From assembly GCF_030409605.1 (NCBI RefSeq), contig NZ_JAUFQG010000004.1:2467001-2531000 (forward strand): DNA of 64,000 nt. Direction: 5' to 3'. The stretch is from Simiduia curdlanivorans. Lineage in GTDB: Bacteria > Pseudomonadota > Gammaproteobacteria > Pseudomonadales > Cellvibrionaceae. This document shows, in pieces, positions 44,058 to 53,412 of the stretch (position 1 is the first letter of the stretch; every line of letters begins with the position of its first letter). Below the pieces are notes generated by a model, which ran no database searches, was not told the DNA's origin, and saw nothing but the letters and a program-made list of their open reading frames with translations. Both the position numbers and the translations under genes were made by a program.

Positions 44058-45488
44058 TTAGCGGGCTTTTTTAATCTCGCGACATAGCGCGATCAGGTGC
44101 TGCCTAACGCTGGTTTTATCGCTAAGACATTCATCCAATGGCCAGCCAGCATTGATGCGGATGCAGCTGTCGTAATGGGCGAGGGTAGAGAAGGCGCGAC
44201 CTGGTCTGATGTCGAATTTCTGCTCCAGCTTTGTAACTAAGCTCGGTTGCTGTAAGGCCGCACTTTCCAGCCAAATCACGGTGCCGCCCTTGGGTTGGCT
44301 GATGGCAACCGCGTCGCCCAGTTCTTGGCTGATGATATCCCGATAACTCGCCAGCTGCTGCAAAAGTCGCAGCCTTAGCCTTTGTAAGTGGGCGAGGTAT
44401 TGCCCGGTTTGAATGAAATCTGACACCGCCAGTTGCACCGGTTTGTTGACGCCAATGTGGGTGGTTTTTTGTTGGTTTACGTAGTCTTCCAAGTGTTTAC
44501 CCGGTAAGCACCAACCCACCCGCAAACCGGCGCCTAGGGTTTTTGACACAGAGCCGCACCAGAGAATCCAGCCATTTTTGTCCCAGTGCTTTGCCGGTAA
44601 AGGGCAGCTTTTTTCGGTACCTAATTCTAAAAAGACGTCGTCTTCAATCATCGGCACTCGATATTTTTCTGCCAACGCGACCAATTTTTGCTTCTGGCTT
44701 GGCGTCATACTAATGCCCTGTGGGTTCATGTGGGTGGTGCTAAATAACCCGGCTTGAATTTTCTTTTCCCTACACAGCTGCTCTAGCTGCAATAAATCTA
44801 TGCCTTCTTCCGTGCAGGGAATCTCGATCACTTTGCGTTGTTTATTGGCCAGTTGATCGAGCAGGCCGCTGTAGCAGGGCGAGCTGATGGCTATGGTGTC
44901 GCCGATGCGCGTGGTGACGTCAACGGCGAAATTGACCGCATCTAAGCAACCATTGGTGATCACCAAATCGTCGCCGTGAAAGGCGAAACCCTGCTGCAAA
45001 AAGTGCTGGGATAGGGCTTGCCTAAGAGCCGGTTCGCCTTGTACCGCGGGATAAAAATTGAGGCCATCGCCGAGTCGATTCAGGCTGCGTTTGAAACTTC
45101 GCTGCAAATTTTCTGTGGCCAGTAAGCTGGGCGCGAGCTGGGAGGTGCCAAAGGGGCTTAAGGGCAGCGGTTTGCTGTTTAGGCGCTTAGGTTGCGCTTC
45201 GATGGGTTCATAGCGCGCGTCGAGTTTAGGTTTTACCGCGCGGCCTTTGAATTGTGGTTGGTGCGGCACAAGGTTCGCACTCATGGGTTGTTTCACAAAA
45301 TAACCGCGCTGGGGCATGGCTTTGAGCCAGCCCAGCTCTTCTAAATAGCGGTAGCAATTAATCATGGTGGTGAGGCTAACCCCGTGCCGGCTGGCACTGG
45401 CTCGCAGCGATGGCAACTTACAGCCGTGCACCAGCAGCCCGGCTTCTATGTCGTCGATGATAGTCGTGGCAATGTTTTTATAGTGCAT
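44058..45488 (-). CDS. MocR-family regulator (GntR helix-turn-helix plus aminotransferase-like domain)
   Basis: A 476-residue protein. The N-terminal GntR winged helix (LPSLRASASRHGVSLTTMINCYRYLEELGWL, about 25-55) is fused to a fold-type I PLP domain. That domain has ITNGCLDAVNFA, MIEDDVF and the PLP lysine in GSVSKTLGAGLRVGW. Such regulators sense PLP or amino-compound ligands. It is divergent from an EamA exporter 154 bp away, the usual arrangement in which it controls its neighbour. Confidence 0.92.
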   Translation of the reverse strand: MHYKNIATTIIDDIEAGLLVHGCKLPSLRASASRHGVSLTTMINCYRYLEELGWLKAMPQRGYFVKQPMSANLVPHQPQFKGRAVKPKLDARYEPIEAQPKRLNSKPLPLSPFGTSQLAPSLLATENLQRSFKRSLNRLGDGLNFYPAVQGEPALRQALSQHFLQQGFAFHGDDLVITNGCLDAVNFAVDVTTRIGDTIAISSPCYSGLLDQLANKQRKVIEIPCTEEGIDLLQLEQLCREKKIQAGLFSTTHMNPQGISMTPSQKQKLVALAEKYRVPMIEDDVFLELGTEKSCPLPAKHWDKNGWILWCGSVSKTLGAGLRVGWCLPGKHLEDYVNQQKTTHIGVNKPVQLAVSDFIQTGQYLAHLQRLRLRLLQQLASYRDIISQELGDAVAISQPKGGTVIWLESAALQQPSLVTKLEQKFDIRPGRAFSTLAHYDSCIRINAGWPLDECLSDKTSVRQHLIALCREIKKAR

Positions 45489-45641
45489 GGCTGAAACCGC
45501 GTGGCGTGTTTAGCTCATGATGCCACGGCGTGTTTTCGTCTGTATATCATTTTTTATTTAAATTTGTATCTGTTTACTTTTTTCTAAAAGATGATAATTA
45601 GCCCATTCTGCTGAAATTCAGGGTTGAGAGGGGTAAGAAGG

Positions 45642-46523
45642 ATGAGTGCAAGAGATCTAGTCATTGGCATCGCCCTGATGGTGTTGTGGGGCTTTAATTT
45701 TTCGGTGATTCAATTGGGTGTTGAGCATGCACACCCTACGATGATTACGGCAGCGCGATTCTTTTTTGCGGCTATTCCTGCAATATTTTTCGTGCCAAGG
45801 CCACAAGTGCCGACGCGTTATTTGGTGGGCTACGGTCTGAGCTTTGGTTTGGGTGTGTGGGGCATGATGACCGTGGCTATGAAGCTCGGCGTATCGCCGG
45901 GCATGGCCGGTTTGTTGTTGCAGCTAAGTGTGGTGTCGAGTTTATTTTTGGGCTGGTTGTGGTTGCAAGAAAATATCGCGATCAACAAAGTGATAGGCGT
46001 AGTGTTAGCACTGATGGGTTTGGCGGTTAGTTTGTTTATTGAAGACGGTTCGCTGCCTTTAGTGGGTTTGCCCTTTGCCTTGGTGGCTGCCATGTGCTGG
46101 AGTTTTAACGGCATACTGGTGAAGCGCTCCGGTACGCGCGAAGTGTTTAGCTTTTGCGTTTGGGGCATGTTGTTTGCGCCCATTCCTTTGTGTTTGATCG
46201 CGTGGTTGAGCTACGGCGATACGATGCTGATGGGCTTTACCGGCGAGGGCATGGAAAAAGTGTGGTTCAGTGTTTTGTTTCAGGCCTACCCTACAACCTT
46301 GTTTGGTTATTGGGTCTGGAATCGATTAGTGGTGAAGTACCCTCTATCCACTGTGGCGCCGCTGACTTTTTTAACGCCCGTTACGGCACTGCTCGGTGGC
46401 GTTATTTTCTACGGCGAGGCAGTGGGAGTGAGTAAGTTGTTTGCTTTTTCGTTTATTCTGCTGGGGCTTTTAGTGAGTCAAATGCCGTTGAAAAGCTATT
46501 GGCCGAGACTAAAGCAGATCTAG
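45642..46523 (+). CDS. EamA (DMT-family) exporter
   Basis: A 293-residue integral membrane protein with about ten transmembrane segments in two EamA repeats (ALMVLWGFNFSVIQLG; LVAAMCWSFNGILVKRSG). It resembles the YdeD/RhaT-like amino-acid or cysteine-pathway exporters. The ATG at 45642 has AAGAAGG upstream; an upstream TTG is less likely. Divergent from the MocR gene, which probably regulates it. The substrate is unknown, perhaps an amino acid or amine. Confidence 0.9.
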   Translation: MSARDLVIGIALMVLWGFNFSVIQLGVEHAHPTMITAARFFFAAIPAIFFVPRPQVPTRYLVGYGLSFGLGVWGMMTVAMKLGVSPGMAGLLLQLSVVSSLFLGWLWLQENIAINKVIGVVLALMGLAVSLFIEDGSLPLVGLPFALVAAMCWSFNGILVKRSGTREVFSFCVWGMLFAPIPLCLIAWLSYGDTMLMGFTGEGMEKVWFSVLFQAYPTTLFGYWVWNRLVVKYPLSTVAPLTFLTPVTALLGGVIFYGEAVGVSKLFAFSFILLGLLVSQMPLKSYWPRLKQI

Positions 46524-46546
46524 AGATTTTGGCACTATTTTTCGTG

Positions 46547-46620
46547 CTAGGTTTTAGTGTTAGATTTTTGTGTTAGGTTTTTGTGTTAGGTTTTTGTGTT
46601 AGGTTTTGGTGTTGGATTTT
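46547..46620 (+). repeat. 13-bp tandem repeats
   Basis: About five imperfect copies of a unit like TTAGGTTTTTGTG occur directly after the exporter stop and before the terminator. Low-complexity, T-rich on the + strand, non-coding. Confidence 0.75.
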
Positions 46621-46631
46621 TTATCCGCACG

Positions 46632-46668
46632 AAAAAAAGCCCAATCGTTTAAGCGACTGGGCTTTTTT
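46632..46668. terminator. Bidirectional terminator between convergent genes
   Basis: An A-run, GCCCAATCG/CGACTGGGC with one mismatch, then a T-run. It separates the EamA gene (+) and the DUF885 gene (-). Confidence 0.88.
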
Positions 46669-46691
46669 GTTGGCTCACAATATAAAAAGGC

Positions 46692-48554
46692 TTAGCCTTT
46701 TTGAGTTGCAATCCAGCGATCAACGCGATCTTCCAGCATGGGCACGGGCAGTGCGCCGCCACCTAAGATGGTGTCGTGAAAGCCGCGAATATCGAATTTA
46801 TCGCCCAGTGCTGTTTCTGCTTTAGCGCGCAGCTGTTGAATTTTAATCATGCCGATTTTGTAGGCTGTGGCTTGCCCTGGCCATACTAGGTAGCGCTGAA
46901 CTTCCGAGCGCACGGCGGTTTCTGGAATAGACGAGTTAGCTAGGAAATATGCTACCGCTTGCTCTTCAGTCCAGCCCTTAGCGTGCATACCGGTATCAAC
47001 CACTAAGCGAATGGCGCGCCAAATTTCCGCGGTTAAATTGCCGAAACGCTTGTAGGGGTCGGTAAAGGCGCCCATCTCTTTGGCCAGTTTTTCTGCATAA
47101 AGAGCCCAGCCCTCCGTGTAAACGGTAAAGCCCACTTGGGTACGGAAGTTGGGAATACCGGTCATTTCCGCCGCAATAGAGCGCTGCATATGGTGACCGG
47201 GGTTGCCCTCGTGGTAGGCGATGGTTTCCATATCGGCTTTCGAATAGGCGTTCATATCGGCTAAATGCGCATAGTAGATGCCGGGGCGGCTACCGTCGGC
47301 CGTGCCTGTGTAATAGTGTTGTGCACCGCCTGGTTGCTCGCGAAAGGGTTCTACCCGTTTAACGATCAAATCGGCTTTCGGCAGTATGCCAAAGTAGTCG
47401 GGTAGTTTGACTTTAATGGCGTCTAAGAAAGCCTTTGAGTCATCCAAATAGGCTTGGCGACCAGCGTCGGTATTTGGGTAATAAAACTGTTTGTCGGTGC
47501 GCATAAAAACGAAAAAATCGGCCAAGCTGCCTTCAAACTTTACCTCTTTTCTAATCTCATCCATTTCCGCCTTTATGCGCGCTACTTCGGTCAAGCCCAA
47601 TTGATGGATTTCCTCGGGCGTCATGTCTGTGGTGGTAATAGACTTTAACCGTTGCTGATAATAGGCCATGCCGTTGGGCAGATTGCTGGCACCTGTGCTC
47701 GCGGAAGCGAGCGCTATTTCCGCACTTAACCAAGTGTTGAGGGCGGTGTAAGCGGGCAGTAAATCAGACACTAGCGCTTTGCGCGTTGCGTCCAGTAATT
47801 CGCTCGCCTCTTCCTGGGTGATCAAGTCATCGGTTTGCAGTTGAGCAATTTTAGTTTTGGCGTTGCCCCAAATGGGCGAGTCTTTTTCAGACTCGGCAAA
47901 TGGCTGGCCAGCAATCATGTTTTGGGCTTGGCTTAAGCTACCTTCCAGTGCAAAACGCGGCGCTCTTACACCAAGTGAAGCCGAGTTTTTTGCTCGCTCT
48001 AGGTATTGGCCGAGGGCCCTGGAAATACCCGAAATACGCTCGATGTAGGCTTCCATGTCACTGCGGTTGTCGACCTTATGAAAGCTCATTAGGAAGGTGG
48101 GCAATGATGCTTGTGGGCCGCGCATTTGATTGAAGATATAGCTGTTGTTGCGAAATTGGCTGTCGGCTTTTTCTTCTTCGAATTGGAATATCCACAGATC
48201 GAAAGAGCTCTTTGCTTCATCGGAAAGAGCGGCGTAATTAATACTTTGCTTGAGCTGGTTCACGCTCTCTTCGAGCCAGGCGAGCTGGCGTAAATGGGCC
48301 GCGTCGCTGACATCGTCGATCTGGTTGTAGAGATCTTTTCGGCCTAGGTAGCTGAGTGACATAGGGCTGAACTGCAATTGCTCTTCATAGCGGGTATTTA
48401 ACCAGTGTTCTAGTTTTTGCGATTCCGTTTGCGTGGTCTCGGCAGTGGTGGTTTCAGCTTTGCTGGGTGTTGAGGGTGTTGTTGTGTTGGGTTCGCAGGC
48501 GCCGAGCAGCAGCGCAGCCGCGAGAGCCGATAGGGTGTAGGCCATCTTATGCAT
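46692..48554 (-). CDS. DUF885 family lipoprotein (putative metallopeptidase-like)
   Basis: A 620-residue lipoprotein. Its lipobox is LLGAC (about residue 20), followed by a Thr/Ser-rich linker. The DUF885 hallmark YHEGNPGHHMQ lies in the C-terminal half, with EGWALYAEKLAKE downstream, an arrangement resembling zinc peptidases (HEGxPGHH plus a downstream Glu). Family members are secreted and poorly characterised. The start could also be the ATG at 48545. It is transcribed toward the terminator shared with the EamA gene. Confidence 0.88.
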   Translation of the reverse strand: MHKMAYTLSALAAALLLGACEPNTTTPSTPSKAETTTAETTQTESQKLEHWLNTRYEEQLQFSPMSLSYLGRKDLYNQIDDVSDAAHLRQLAWLEESVNQLKQSINYAALSDEAKSSFDLWIFQFEEEKADSQFRNNSYIFNQMRGPQASLPTFLMSFHKVDNRSDMEAYIERISGISRALGQYLERAKNSASLGVRAPRFALEGSLSQAQNMIAGQPFAESEKDSPIWGNAKTKIAQLQTDDLITQEEASELLDATRKALVSDLLPAYTALNTWLSAEIALASASTGASNLPNGMAYYQQRLKSITTTDMTPEEIHQLGLTEVARIKAEMDEIRKEVKFEGSLADFFVFMRTDKQFYYPNTDAGRQAYLDDSKAFLDAIKVKLPDYFGILPKADLIVKRVEPFREQPGGAQHYYTGTADGSRPGIYYAHLADMNAYSKADMETIAYHEGNPGHHMQRSIAAEMTGIPNFRTQVGFTVYTEGWALYAEKLAKEMGAFTDPYKRFGNLTAEIWRAIRLVVDTGMHAKGWTEEQAVAYFLANSSIPETAVRSEVQRYLVWPGQATAYKIGMIKIQQLRAKAETALGDKFDIRGFHDTILGGGALPVPMLEDRVDRWIATQKG

Positions 48555-48776
48555 AGCGTATTTCCTAATGAATTATTATTGTTGGACAGGTGTTCAACAG
48601 ACGCGACCATCATCCCATAAAGGAATAGGTAGGTCGAGATGAGGCGAGGGTTTTAGATAGATTAACAGCCATCGGCTGATTGGCTTCATCGCTAGCCTTA
48701 TATTCAGGCGGGCGTTGATAGCGTCCAGCTAAAAGGCTGCTGGAGCCGATTTGTTTTGGCCGTAGTTTGACTGACG

Positions 48777-49949
48777 TTAATGTAAGGTCGCTAAACGCTC
48801 AAGCTTAGTTTGGTACATTTCCTTTTGATCTGCCTTTAGGGCGATCTCTTCTGCAAGCTGCAAATCTTGTTTTACTTCGGTTTTCATGCCAAGGCTTGCG
48901 TAAATTTGAGCGCGCAAATAATAAAAGCGATGATCTTTGTCGAACAATTTTATAGCTTTGTTGACATAGGCTAGAGCTTTTTCGTTATCGCCTTGCTGTT
49001 GATTGTCTAGGGCGCGCTTGAATTGCAGATAGGGGTTGCGTTTATGAAAATTTTTCAGCGCCTGGTGTATTGCTTCCGCCTGGCTTTCTCGGTCGCTCGT
49101 CTCGTAGATGCGCGCCAAGTTACTCGCAGCTACAGGTTCAAACTTGCCGAAGGAGAGGGCGTGTTTAAAGGATGCTTCAGCTAGGTCTCTCTGATCTGTG
49201 CGGTTGTAGAGTACGCCTAAATTGCTCCAAATAAAGTGGGTGGAAGGGCTAAGGAGTATGGCTTTTCTGAAATAGAGGAAAGATTGGGTGTAGGCTTGGT
49301 CGCTCATCGCTTCTACGCCTCGATTATTATAATAAAGGGCTTCTGCTTCGGCTTTGGAGAGTGTGCTCTGTTCGTAATTTTCGTTGTAGTCTTCCATATT
49401 AATGTCGACCACCGCATCAGGGTGCTGTCGAAGTTTTACCAGCGCGTTGACGTGGCGGTAGTAAACTAACCGATTGCCATCTTGGAGATCCCAAGTTGGC
49501 GGAATGGAGACTTCATTGAGCTCGGCTTTTAAACCCACTTCCTCGGCCATGCTGATCAATAACATGGTAAAAGATAAGCAGTTAGCTTCTCTTCTGGCAA
49601 ACGATTCCGCGGCGGTATAGGTGGCCGTGGGGTTGTAGTCCAAGCCTAATGTGTTAGGGCTCATGATGGCCCAAACTAACTGTTTTAACCTGAAGTTGGC
49701 GCTCATGGTTTTGGGCGCATAGTGGTGTGCGAAACGTTTCATGTCTTCAGTCAAAGCAAAGGGGTTTTCGTCCGGCAGTGCGTTGTTAAGGTGTTCAAGT
49801 TGCGATTCTTGGATGAAGGCTTCTCCGGCTAGTACACGCTTGACCAGATCCGGTGAGGTGTCGGCGATCTTTGGGGTGTTTTGGCAACCGGCTGACAGAG
49901 CCGCAATGATGCTAAAGCACAGGCTCGCAAATAGATGACGGTAGTGCAT
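48777..49949 (-). CDS. Transglutaminase-like and TPR lipoprotein
   Basis: A 390-residue lipoprotein (signal MHYRHLFASLCFSIIAALSAGC). The N-terminal half has a Cys-His-Asp triad pattern of transglutaminase-like folds (REANCLSFTMLLISMAEEVGL, YRHVNALVKL, DINMEDYN). The C-terminal half is TPR repeats (YYNNRGVEAMSDQAYTQSF, HFIWSNLGVLYNRTDQRDLA, KALAYVNKAIKLFD). The start at 49949 is chosen for the AGGGAG site and the lipoprotein signal; the frame extends to 50024. A role in envelope complexes or proteolysis is likely, but the partner is unknown. Confidence 0.85.
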   Translation of the reverse strand: MHYRHLFASLCFSIIAALSAGCQNTPKIADTSPDLVKRVLAGEAFIQESQLEHLNNALPDENPFALTEDMKRFAHHYAPKTMSANFRLKQLVWAIMSPNTLGLDYNPTATYTAAESFARREANCLSFTMLLISMAEEVGLKAELNEVSIPPTWDLQDGNRLVYYRHVNALVKLRQHPDAVVDINMEDYNENYEQSTLSKAEAEALYYNNRGVEAMSDQAYTQSFLYFRKAILLSPSTHFIWSNLGVLYNRTDQRDLAEASFKHALSFGKFEPVAASNLARIYETSDRESQAEAIHQALKNFHKRNPYLQFKRALDNQQQGDNEKALAYVNKAIKLFDKDHRFYYLRAQIYASLGMKTEVKQDLQLAEEIALKADQKEMYQTKLERLATLH

Positions 49950-50104
49950 GTCACAACTCCCTATTTCTCGCAGATGATTTAACATAACGCGACTTAGACC
50001 TATTGTCATGGTATGCGCGATCAATGGCGCATAAATCGCGATCTTCTGATGAATTAGAGCTGATTTGGTGCCCGGTTATCGCTATTCGGCCTAACGTTAT
50101 CTGT

Positions 50105-50938
50105 TTAGGGTAATAACGGATGGGTCGCCGTCGCATCTAGTAATCCGGATAGATCTAAGTTGTCGTCCTCGGGGTAGAGGGTGCTCACCGTTAAGCGCGG
50201 TTCGGCGAGATAGGCTGCTGGGCCTAAGGCGCCGACTGTCTGGCTGACGTTATAAAAGCGCTGCAATTTACCCGCATAGTCAATTTGCACGCGATAGCTG
50301 GCCATGGGCTCGAGTTTCGCGGCGCGTTGAGGCCAGTCGGCAGGTACATTTTTGTGGGTTAGATAGCGCTCAAAGGTTGCTAGGTCCTTGTCTGAGTTGG
50401 TCAGCATGGCGTTTTGCTTGAGCGCCATCAGGATCATCGAAATCGTGTCTTGCCAGCCGGTTAAGAGGGCGCCGTCGCCCATTTGGGTGAACAAGAAATC
50501 GTACAAGTTGGTGACTTTTTCGAGGTCACTTGCGCCAATGCGCGACTGATAAAAGTTTACCCAGGCTTGATTGACCATGAGTATTTTACCGGTGCTGTCG
50601 GTTAAGGCCGTGGGAAAAGGGTTGAGGGCCTTGAGTGTTAAACCCATGGCCTTACGCAGCCAGCGTAGTTTTGCATCGCTGTAGTCAACGGCCGTTTCTT
50701 GCACATAATAGCCGGCGGCGATGCGCAGGTGATTGCGGTCGCGCTCGCCAAGGCTGAGGCTCTTGGCGATTTCCTCCACCAGCGTTTCACTTGGTGTGCT
50801 GGCATGGTTTTCGAGCCGGCTAATATGCCGAGGCGAACTGCCGAGGCGATCGGCTAACTCCTCTTGGCTAAGTTGGTGCACGCCACGCCAGAAACGTAGA
50901 AAACGACCAAAGGCTTTTGGGTGGGTGTTATTGTTCAT
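50105..50938 (-). CDS. XRE-family regulator with MmyB-like ligand domain
   Basis: A 277-residue regulator. The N-terminal Cro/CI helix-turn-helix (FLRFWRGVHQLSQEELADRLGSSPRHISRLENHASTP, about 12-48) is followed by a PAS-like MmyB ligand-binding domain (ALTDSTGKILMVNQAW, VTNLYDFLFT). MmyB-like domains bind fatty-acid-type ligands in some members. It is divergent, 125 bp, from the acyl-CoA dehydrogenase that heads a beta-oxidation cluster, so control of that cluster is likely (inference). Confidence 0.9.
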   Translation of the reverse strand: MNNNTHPKAFGRFLRFWRGVHQLSQEELADRLGSSPRHISRLENHASTPSETLVEEIAKSLSLGERDRNHLRIAAGYYVQETAVDYSDAKLRWLRKAMGLTLKALNPFPTALTDSTGKILMVNQAWVNFYQSRIGASDLEKVTNLYDFLFTQMGDGALLTGWQDTISMILMALKQNAMLTNSDKDLATFERYLTHKNVPADWPQRAAKLEPMASYRVQIDYAGKLQRFYNVSQTVGALGPAAYLAEPRLTVSTLYPEDDNLDLSGLLDATATHPLLP

Positions 50939-51063
50939 GGGCTGCCTTTTTGTCTGTGCGCGTTTTAGCGCTAGGCTCTACCGGACACTCAATGTCATGG
51001 CTTGCCCGCCTAAACGCGTCAATAATCCGGTTATATTAACGCAAATCGATAAGGCAGAGAGTT

Positions 51064-52869
51064 ATGGTTGCACCTATCTTAAATGACCGCGATATGGCCT
51101 TTTGGCTATTTGAAGTGTTTGATGTTGAGCAGCTCACCCGTCGCGAGCGCTACCAAGACCATAATAAGGAGTCTTTCCTTGCCGCTGTGGAGTTAGGTCG
51201 CAAGGTGGCGGAAAAGCATTTCCTGCCGATTCGACAAAAAGTGGATACTCATCAGCCAACCTTTGATGGCCAGCGCGTTAGTATGATTCCCGAAATTAAA
51301 CCGGCGATTGAAGCGGTGAATGCCTCGGGTTTGGCCTGCCCCAGTGCCGACTATGACATGGGCGGTATGCAGTTGCCGCCGATTGTTGCCAGCGCCGCAA
51401 CGGCGTATTTGTCGGCTGCCGGTAGCACCACCCTTGGTTACACCAGTTTAACCAACGCCAATTGCAATTTGATTGAGTCTCACGGTAGCGCCGAGCAAAT
51501 TGCCAAGTGGGTGGTGCCTATGCGCGAGGGACGCTTCGCAGGCACCATGGCGATGACGGAACCGTCGGCCGGTTCCAGCATGGCGGATTTAACCACCAGC
51601 GCGGTTAAAAGCGATGACGGTAGTTACCGAATTTCGGGCAGTAAAATATTCATTTCCGGCGGCGATCACGAGCTGACAGAAAATATTGTGCATTTAGTCT
51701 TGGCCCGCGTTAAAGGTGCACCTAAGGGCATTAAAGGCATTTCACTTTTTATTGTGCCGAAGGTGTTAGTAAATGACGACGGCAGCCTCGGCGAGCGCAA
51801 TGATGTTCATTTGGCGGGGTTGTTTCACAAAATGGGCGGCAGAGGGCAAACTTCTTGCGCCCTGAGCTTTGGTGAGCGCGACGGCGCGGTCGGTTATTTG
51901 GTGGGCGAGGAAAATAAGGGCCTTCGGTACATGTTTCACATGATGAACGAAGCCCGCATTATGGTGGGTACCAGCGCTGCGGTAACGGCGTTAACAGGCT
52001 ATCAGTACTCACTGGACTACGCCAAAGAGCGGCCACAAGGGCGCTTGCCTTCGTCCAAGGACCCAGCTTCTGCACCGGTCAATATTATTAAACACCCGGA
52101 TGTACGGCGCATGTTATTGGCGCAAAAAGCTTACGCGGAAGGCGCCTATACGCTCTGTCTGTTTGGCGCGCAGTTATCCGATGATGAACGCACTGCAGCA
52201 ACCCAAGCCGAGCGCGAGCAAGCTCATGAGTTGTTAGACTTTCTAACGCCGATGATTAAATCCTGGCCGTCAGAGTATGGCCCGCGAGCAAACAGTTTGG
52301 CCATTCAAGTGTTGGGTGGGCACGGTTATATTAACGAACATCCCGTTGAAATGTTTTACCGCGACAATCGCTTGAATGCCATTCACGAAGGCACTTATGG
52401 CGTGCAGTCATTGGATTTGTTAGCGCGCAAAGTGCCGATAAATAATATGGCCGGCTATCGCGCTTGCGTGGCGGCCATTGAAGCCACCATTGAGCAAGCA
52501 AAGATGCACGAAAGTTTGCAGGTGTTTGCCGAGCAACTCATCGCATCCCTTGCCCTTTTGCAAACGACGACAAGTACTTTATTAGCGGCGATGATGGAAA
52601 AACCGATTGATTTGGCCTTGGCAAATTCGGTCAAGTATTTGGAGTTGTTTGGCAATATCGTTATTGCTTGGATGTGGCTCAAGCAGGGTATTGCGGCGCA
52701 AACTGGCTTGGATGCTACCGACCACCAAGCCGAGCGCGATTTTTATTTGGGTAAGCTACAGGCGCTGCGCTACTTTTTTAATGTCGAGCTCCCTGAAATT
52801 TACGCTTGGTCCGCGCTGCTTTGCAAACTAGAGAGCAGCGCCTTCGATATGGAAGAAAGCTGGTTTTAA
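51064..52869 (+). CDS. Acyl-CoA dehydrogenase (FadE-type, long)
   Basis: A 601-residue FAD enzyme catalysing the first step of beta-oxidation. Family segments are FAGTMAMTEPSAGSSMADL (FAD/substrate loop), ISGSKIFISGGDHEL, KMGGRGQTSCALSFG and GGHGYINEHPVEMFYRDNRLNAIHEGTYGVQ, with the catalytic-type Glu in NEHPVE/HEGTYG. It has a C-terminal extra domain as in Pseudomonas-type 590-600-aa members. It heads the cluster ACD-MaoC-SDR-thiolase. Confidence 0.95.
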   Translation: MVAPILNDRDMAFWLFEVFDVEQLTRRERYQDHNKESFLAAVELGRKVAEKHFLPIRQKVDTHQPTFDGQRVSMIPEIKPAIEAVNASGLACPSADYDMGGMQLPPIVASAATAYLSAAGSTTLGYTSLTNANCNLIESHGSAEQIAKWVVPMREGRFAGTMAMTEPSAGSSMADLTTSAVKSDDGSYRISGSKIFISGGDHELTENIVHLVLARVKGAPKGIKGISLFIVPKVLVNDDGSLGERNDVHLAGLFHKMGGRGQTSCALSFGERDGAVGYLVGEENKGLRYMFHMMNEARIMVGTSAAVTALTGYQYSLDYAKERPQGRLPSSKDPASAPVNIIKHPDVRRMLLAQKAYAEGAYTLCLFGAQLSDDERTAATQAEREQAHELLDFLTPMIKSWPSEYGPRANSLAIQVLGGHGYINEHPVEMFYRDNRLNAIHEGTYGVQSLDLLARKVPINNMAGYRACVAAIEATIEQAKMHESLQVFAEQLIASLALLQTTTSTLLAAMMEKPIDLALANSVKYLELFGNIVIAWMWLKQGIAAQTGLDATDHQAERDFYLGKLQALRYFFNVELPEIYAWSALLCKLESSAFDMEESWF

Positions 52870-52905
52870 CACCATTAATCATAATAATGTAAGGAGCGAT
52901 GCACA

Positions 52906-53364
52906 GTGAAAAATATTAGCCGAACGAATATTGAAAAATACGCAGATTATCAAGCCGAGCCCACGGCTTGGCATGAGGTAACACAAGCGCAGATCAACGC
53001 CTTTGCCGACTGCACCTTGGATCACCAGTTTATTCATGTTGACCCAGAGGCCGCCGCAAAGACGCCTTTTGGTGCTACCATTGCGCACGGATTTTTATCT
53101 TTATCGATGCTGTCGCATTTTGCCGAGCAATTTAGTTTGGTCATTGACGGCACAGTCATGGGTATTAATTATGGTTTCGATAAAGTGCGCTTTCTCAATC
53201 CAGTAAAAGTGGGTAGCCGCATTCGCGCCCATGCGACGACGCTCGATATTGTCGAGAAAAGTCCGGGGCAGTTTTTGTCGCGCACCAGTGTGATCATTGA
53301 AATTGAAGGTGAGGAAAAGCCTGCGCTGAGTGCCATTTGGCTCGGTATGCAAATCGTTGCTTGA
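52906..53364 (+). CDS. MaoC-like enoyl-CoA hydratase
   Basis: A 152-residue hot-dog-fold hydratase. The hydratase-2 motif is FADCTLDHQFIHVDPEAA...FGATIAHGFLSLS, with catalytic Asp and His. It performs the second beta-oxidation step (R-specific hydration) or a bile/fatty-acid side-chain step. GTG start with AAGGAG upstream, 37 bases after the dehydrogenase. Confidence 0.93.
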   Translation: MKNISRTNIEKYADYQAEPTAWHEVTQAQINAFADCTLDHQFIHVDPEAAAKTPFGATIAHGFLSLSMLSHFAEQFSLVIDGTVMGINYGFDKVRFLNPVKVGSRIRAHATTLDIVEKSPGQFLSRTSVIIEIEGEEKPALSAIWLGMQIVA

Positions 53365-53412
53365 TCTAAATATATAACTAGGGCGCTACTAGGCCCGGTA
53401 GAGGAGTTAACC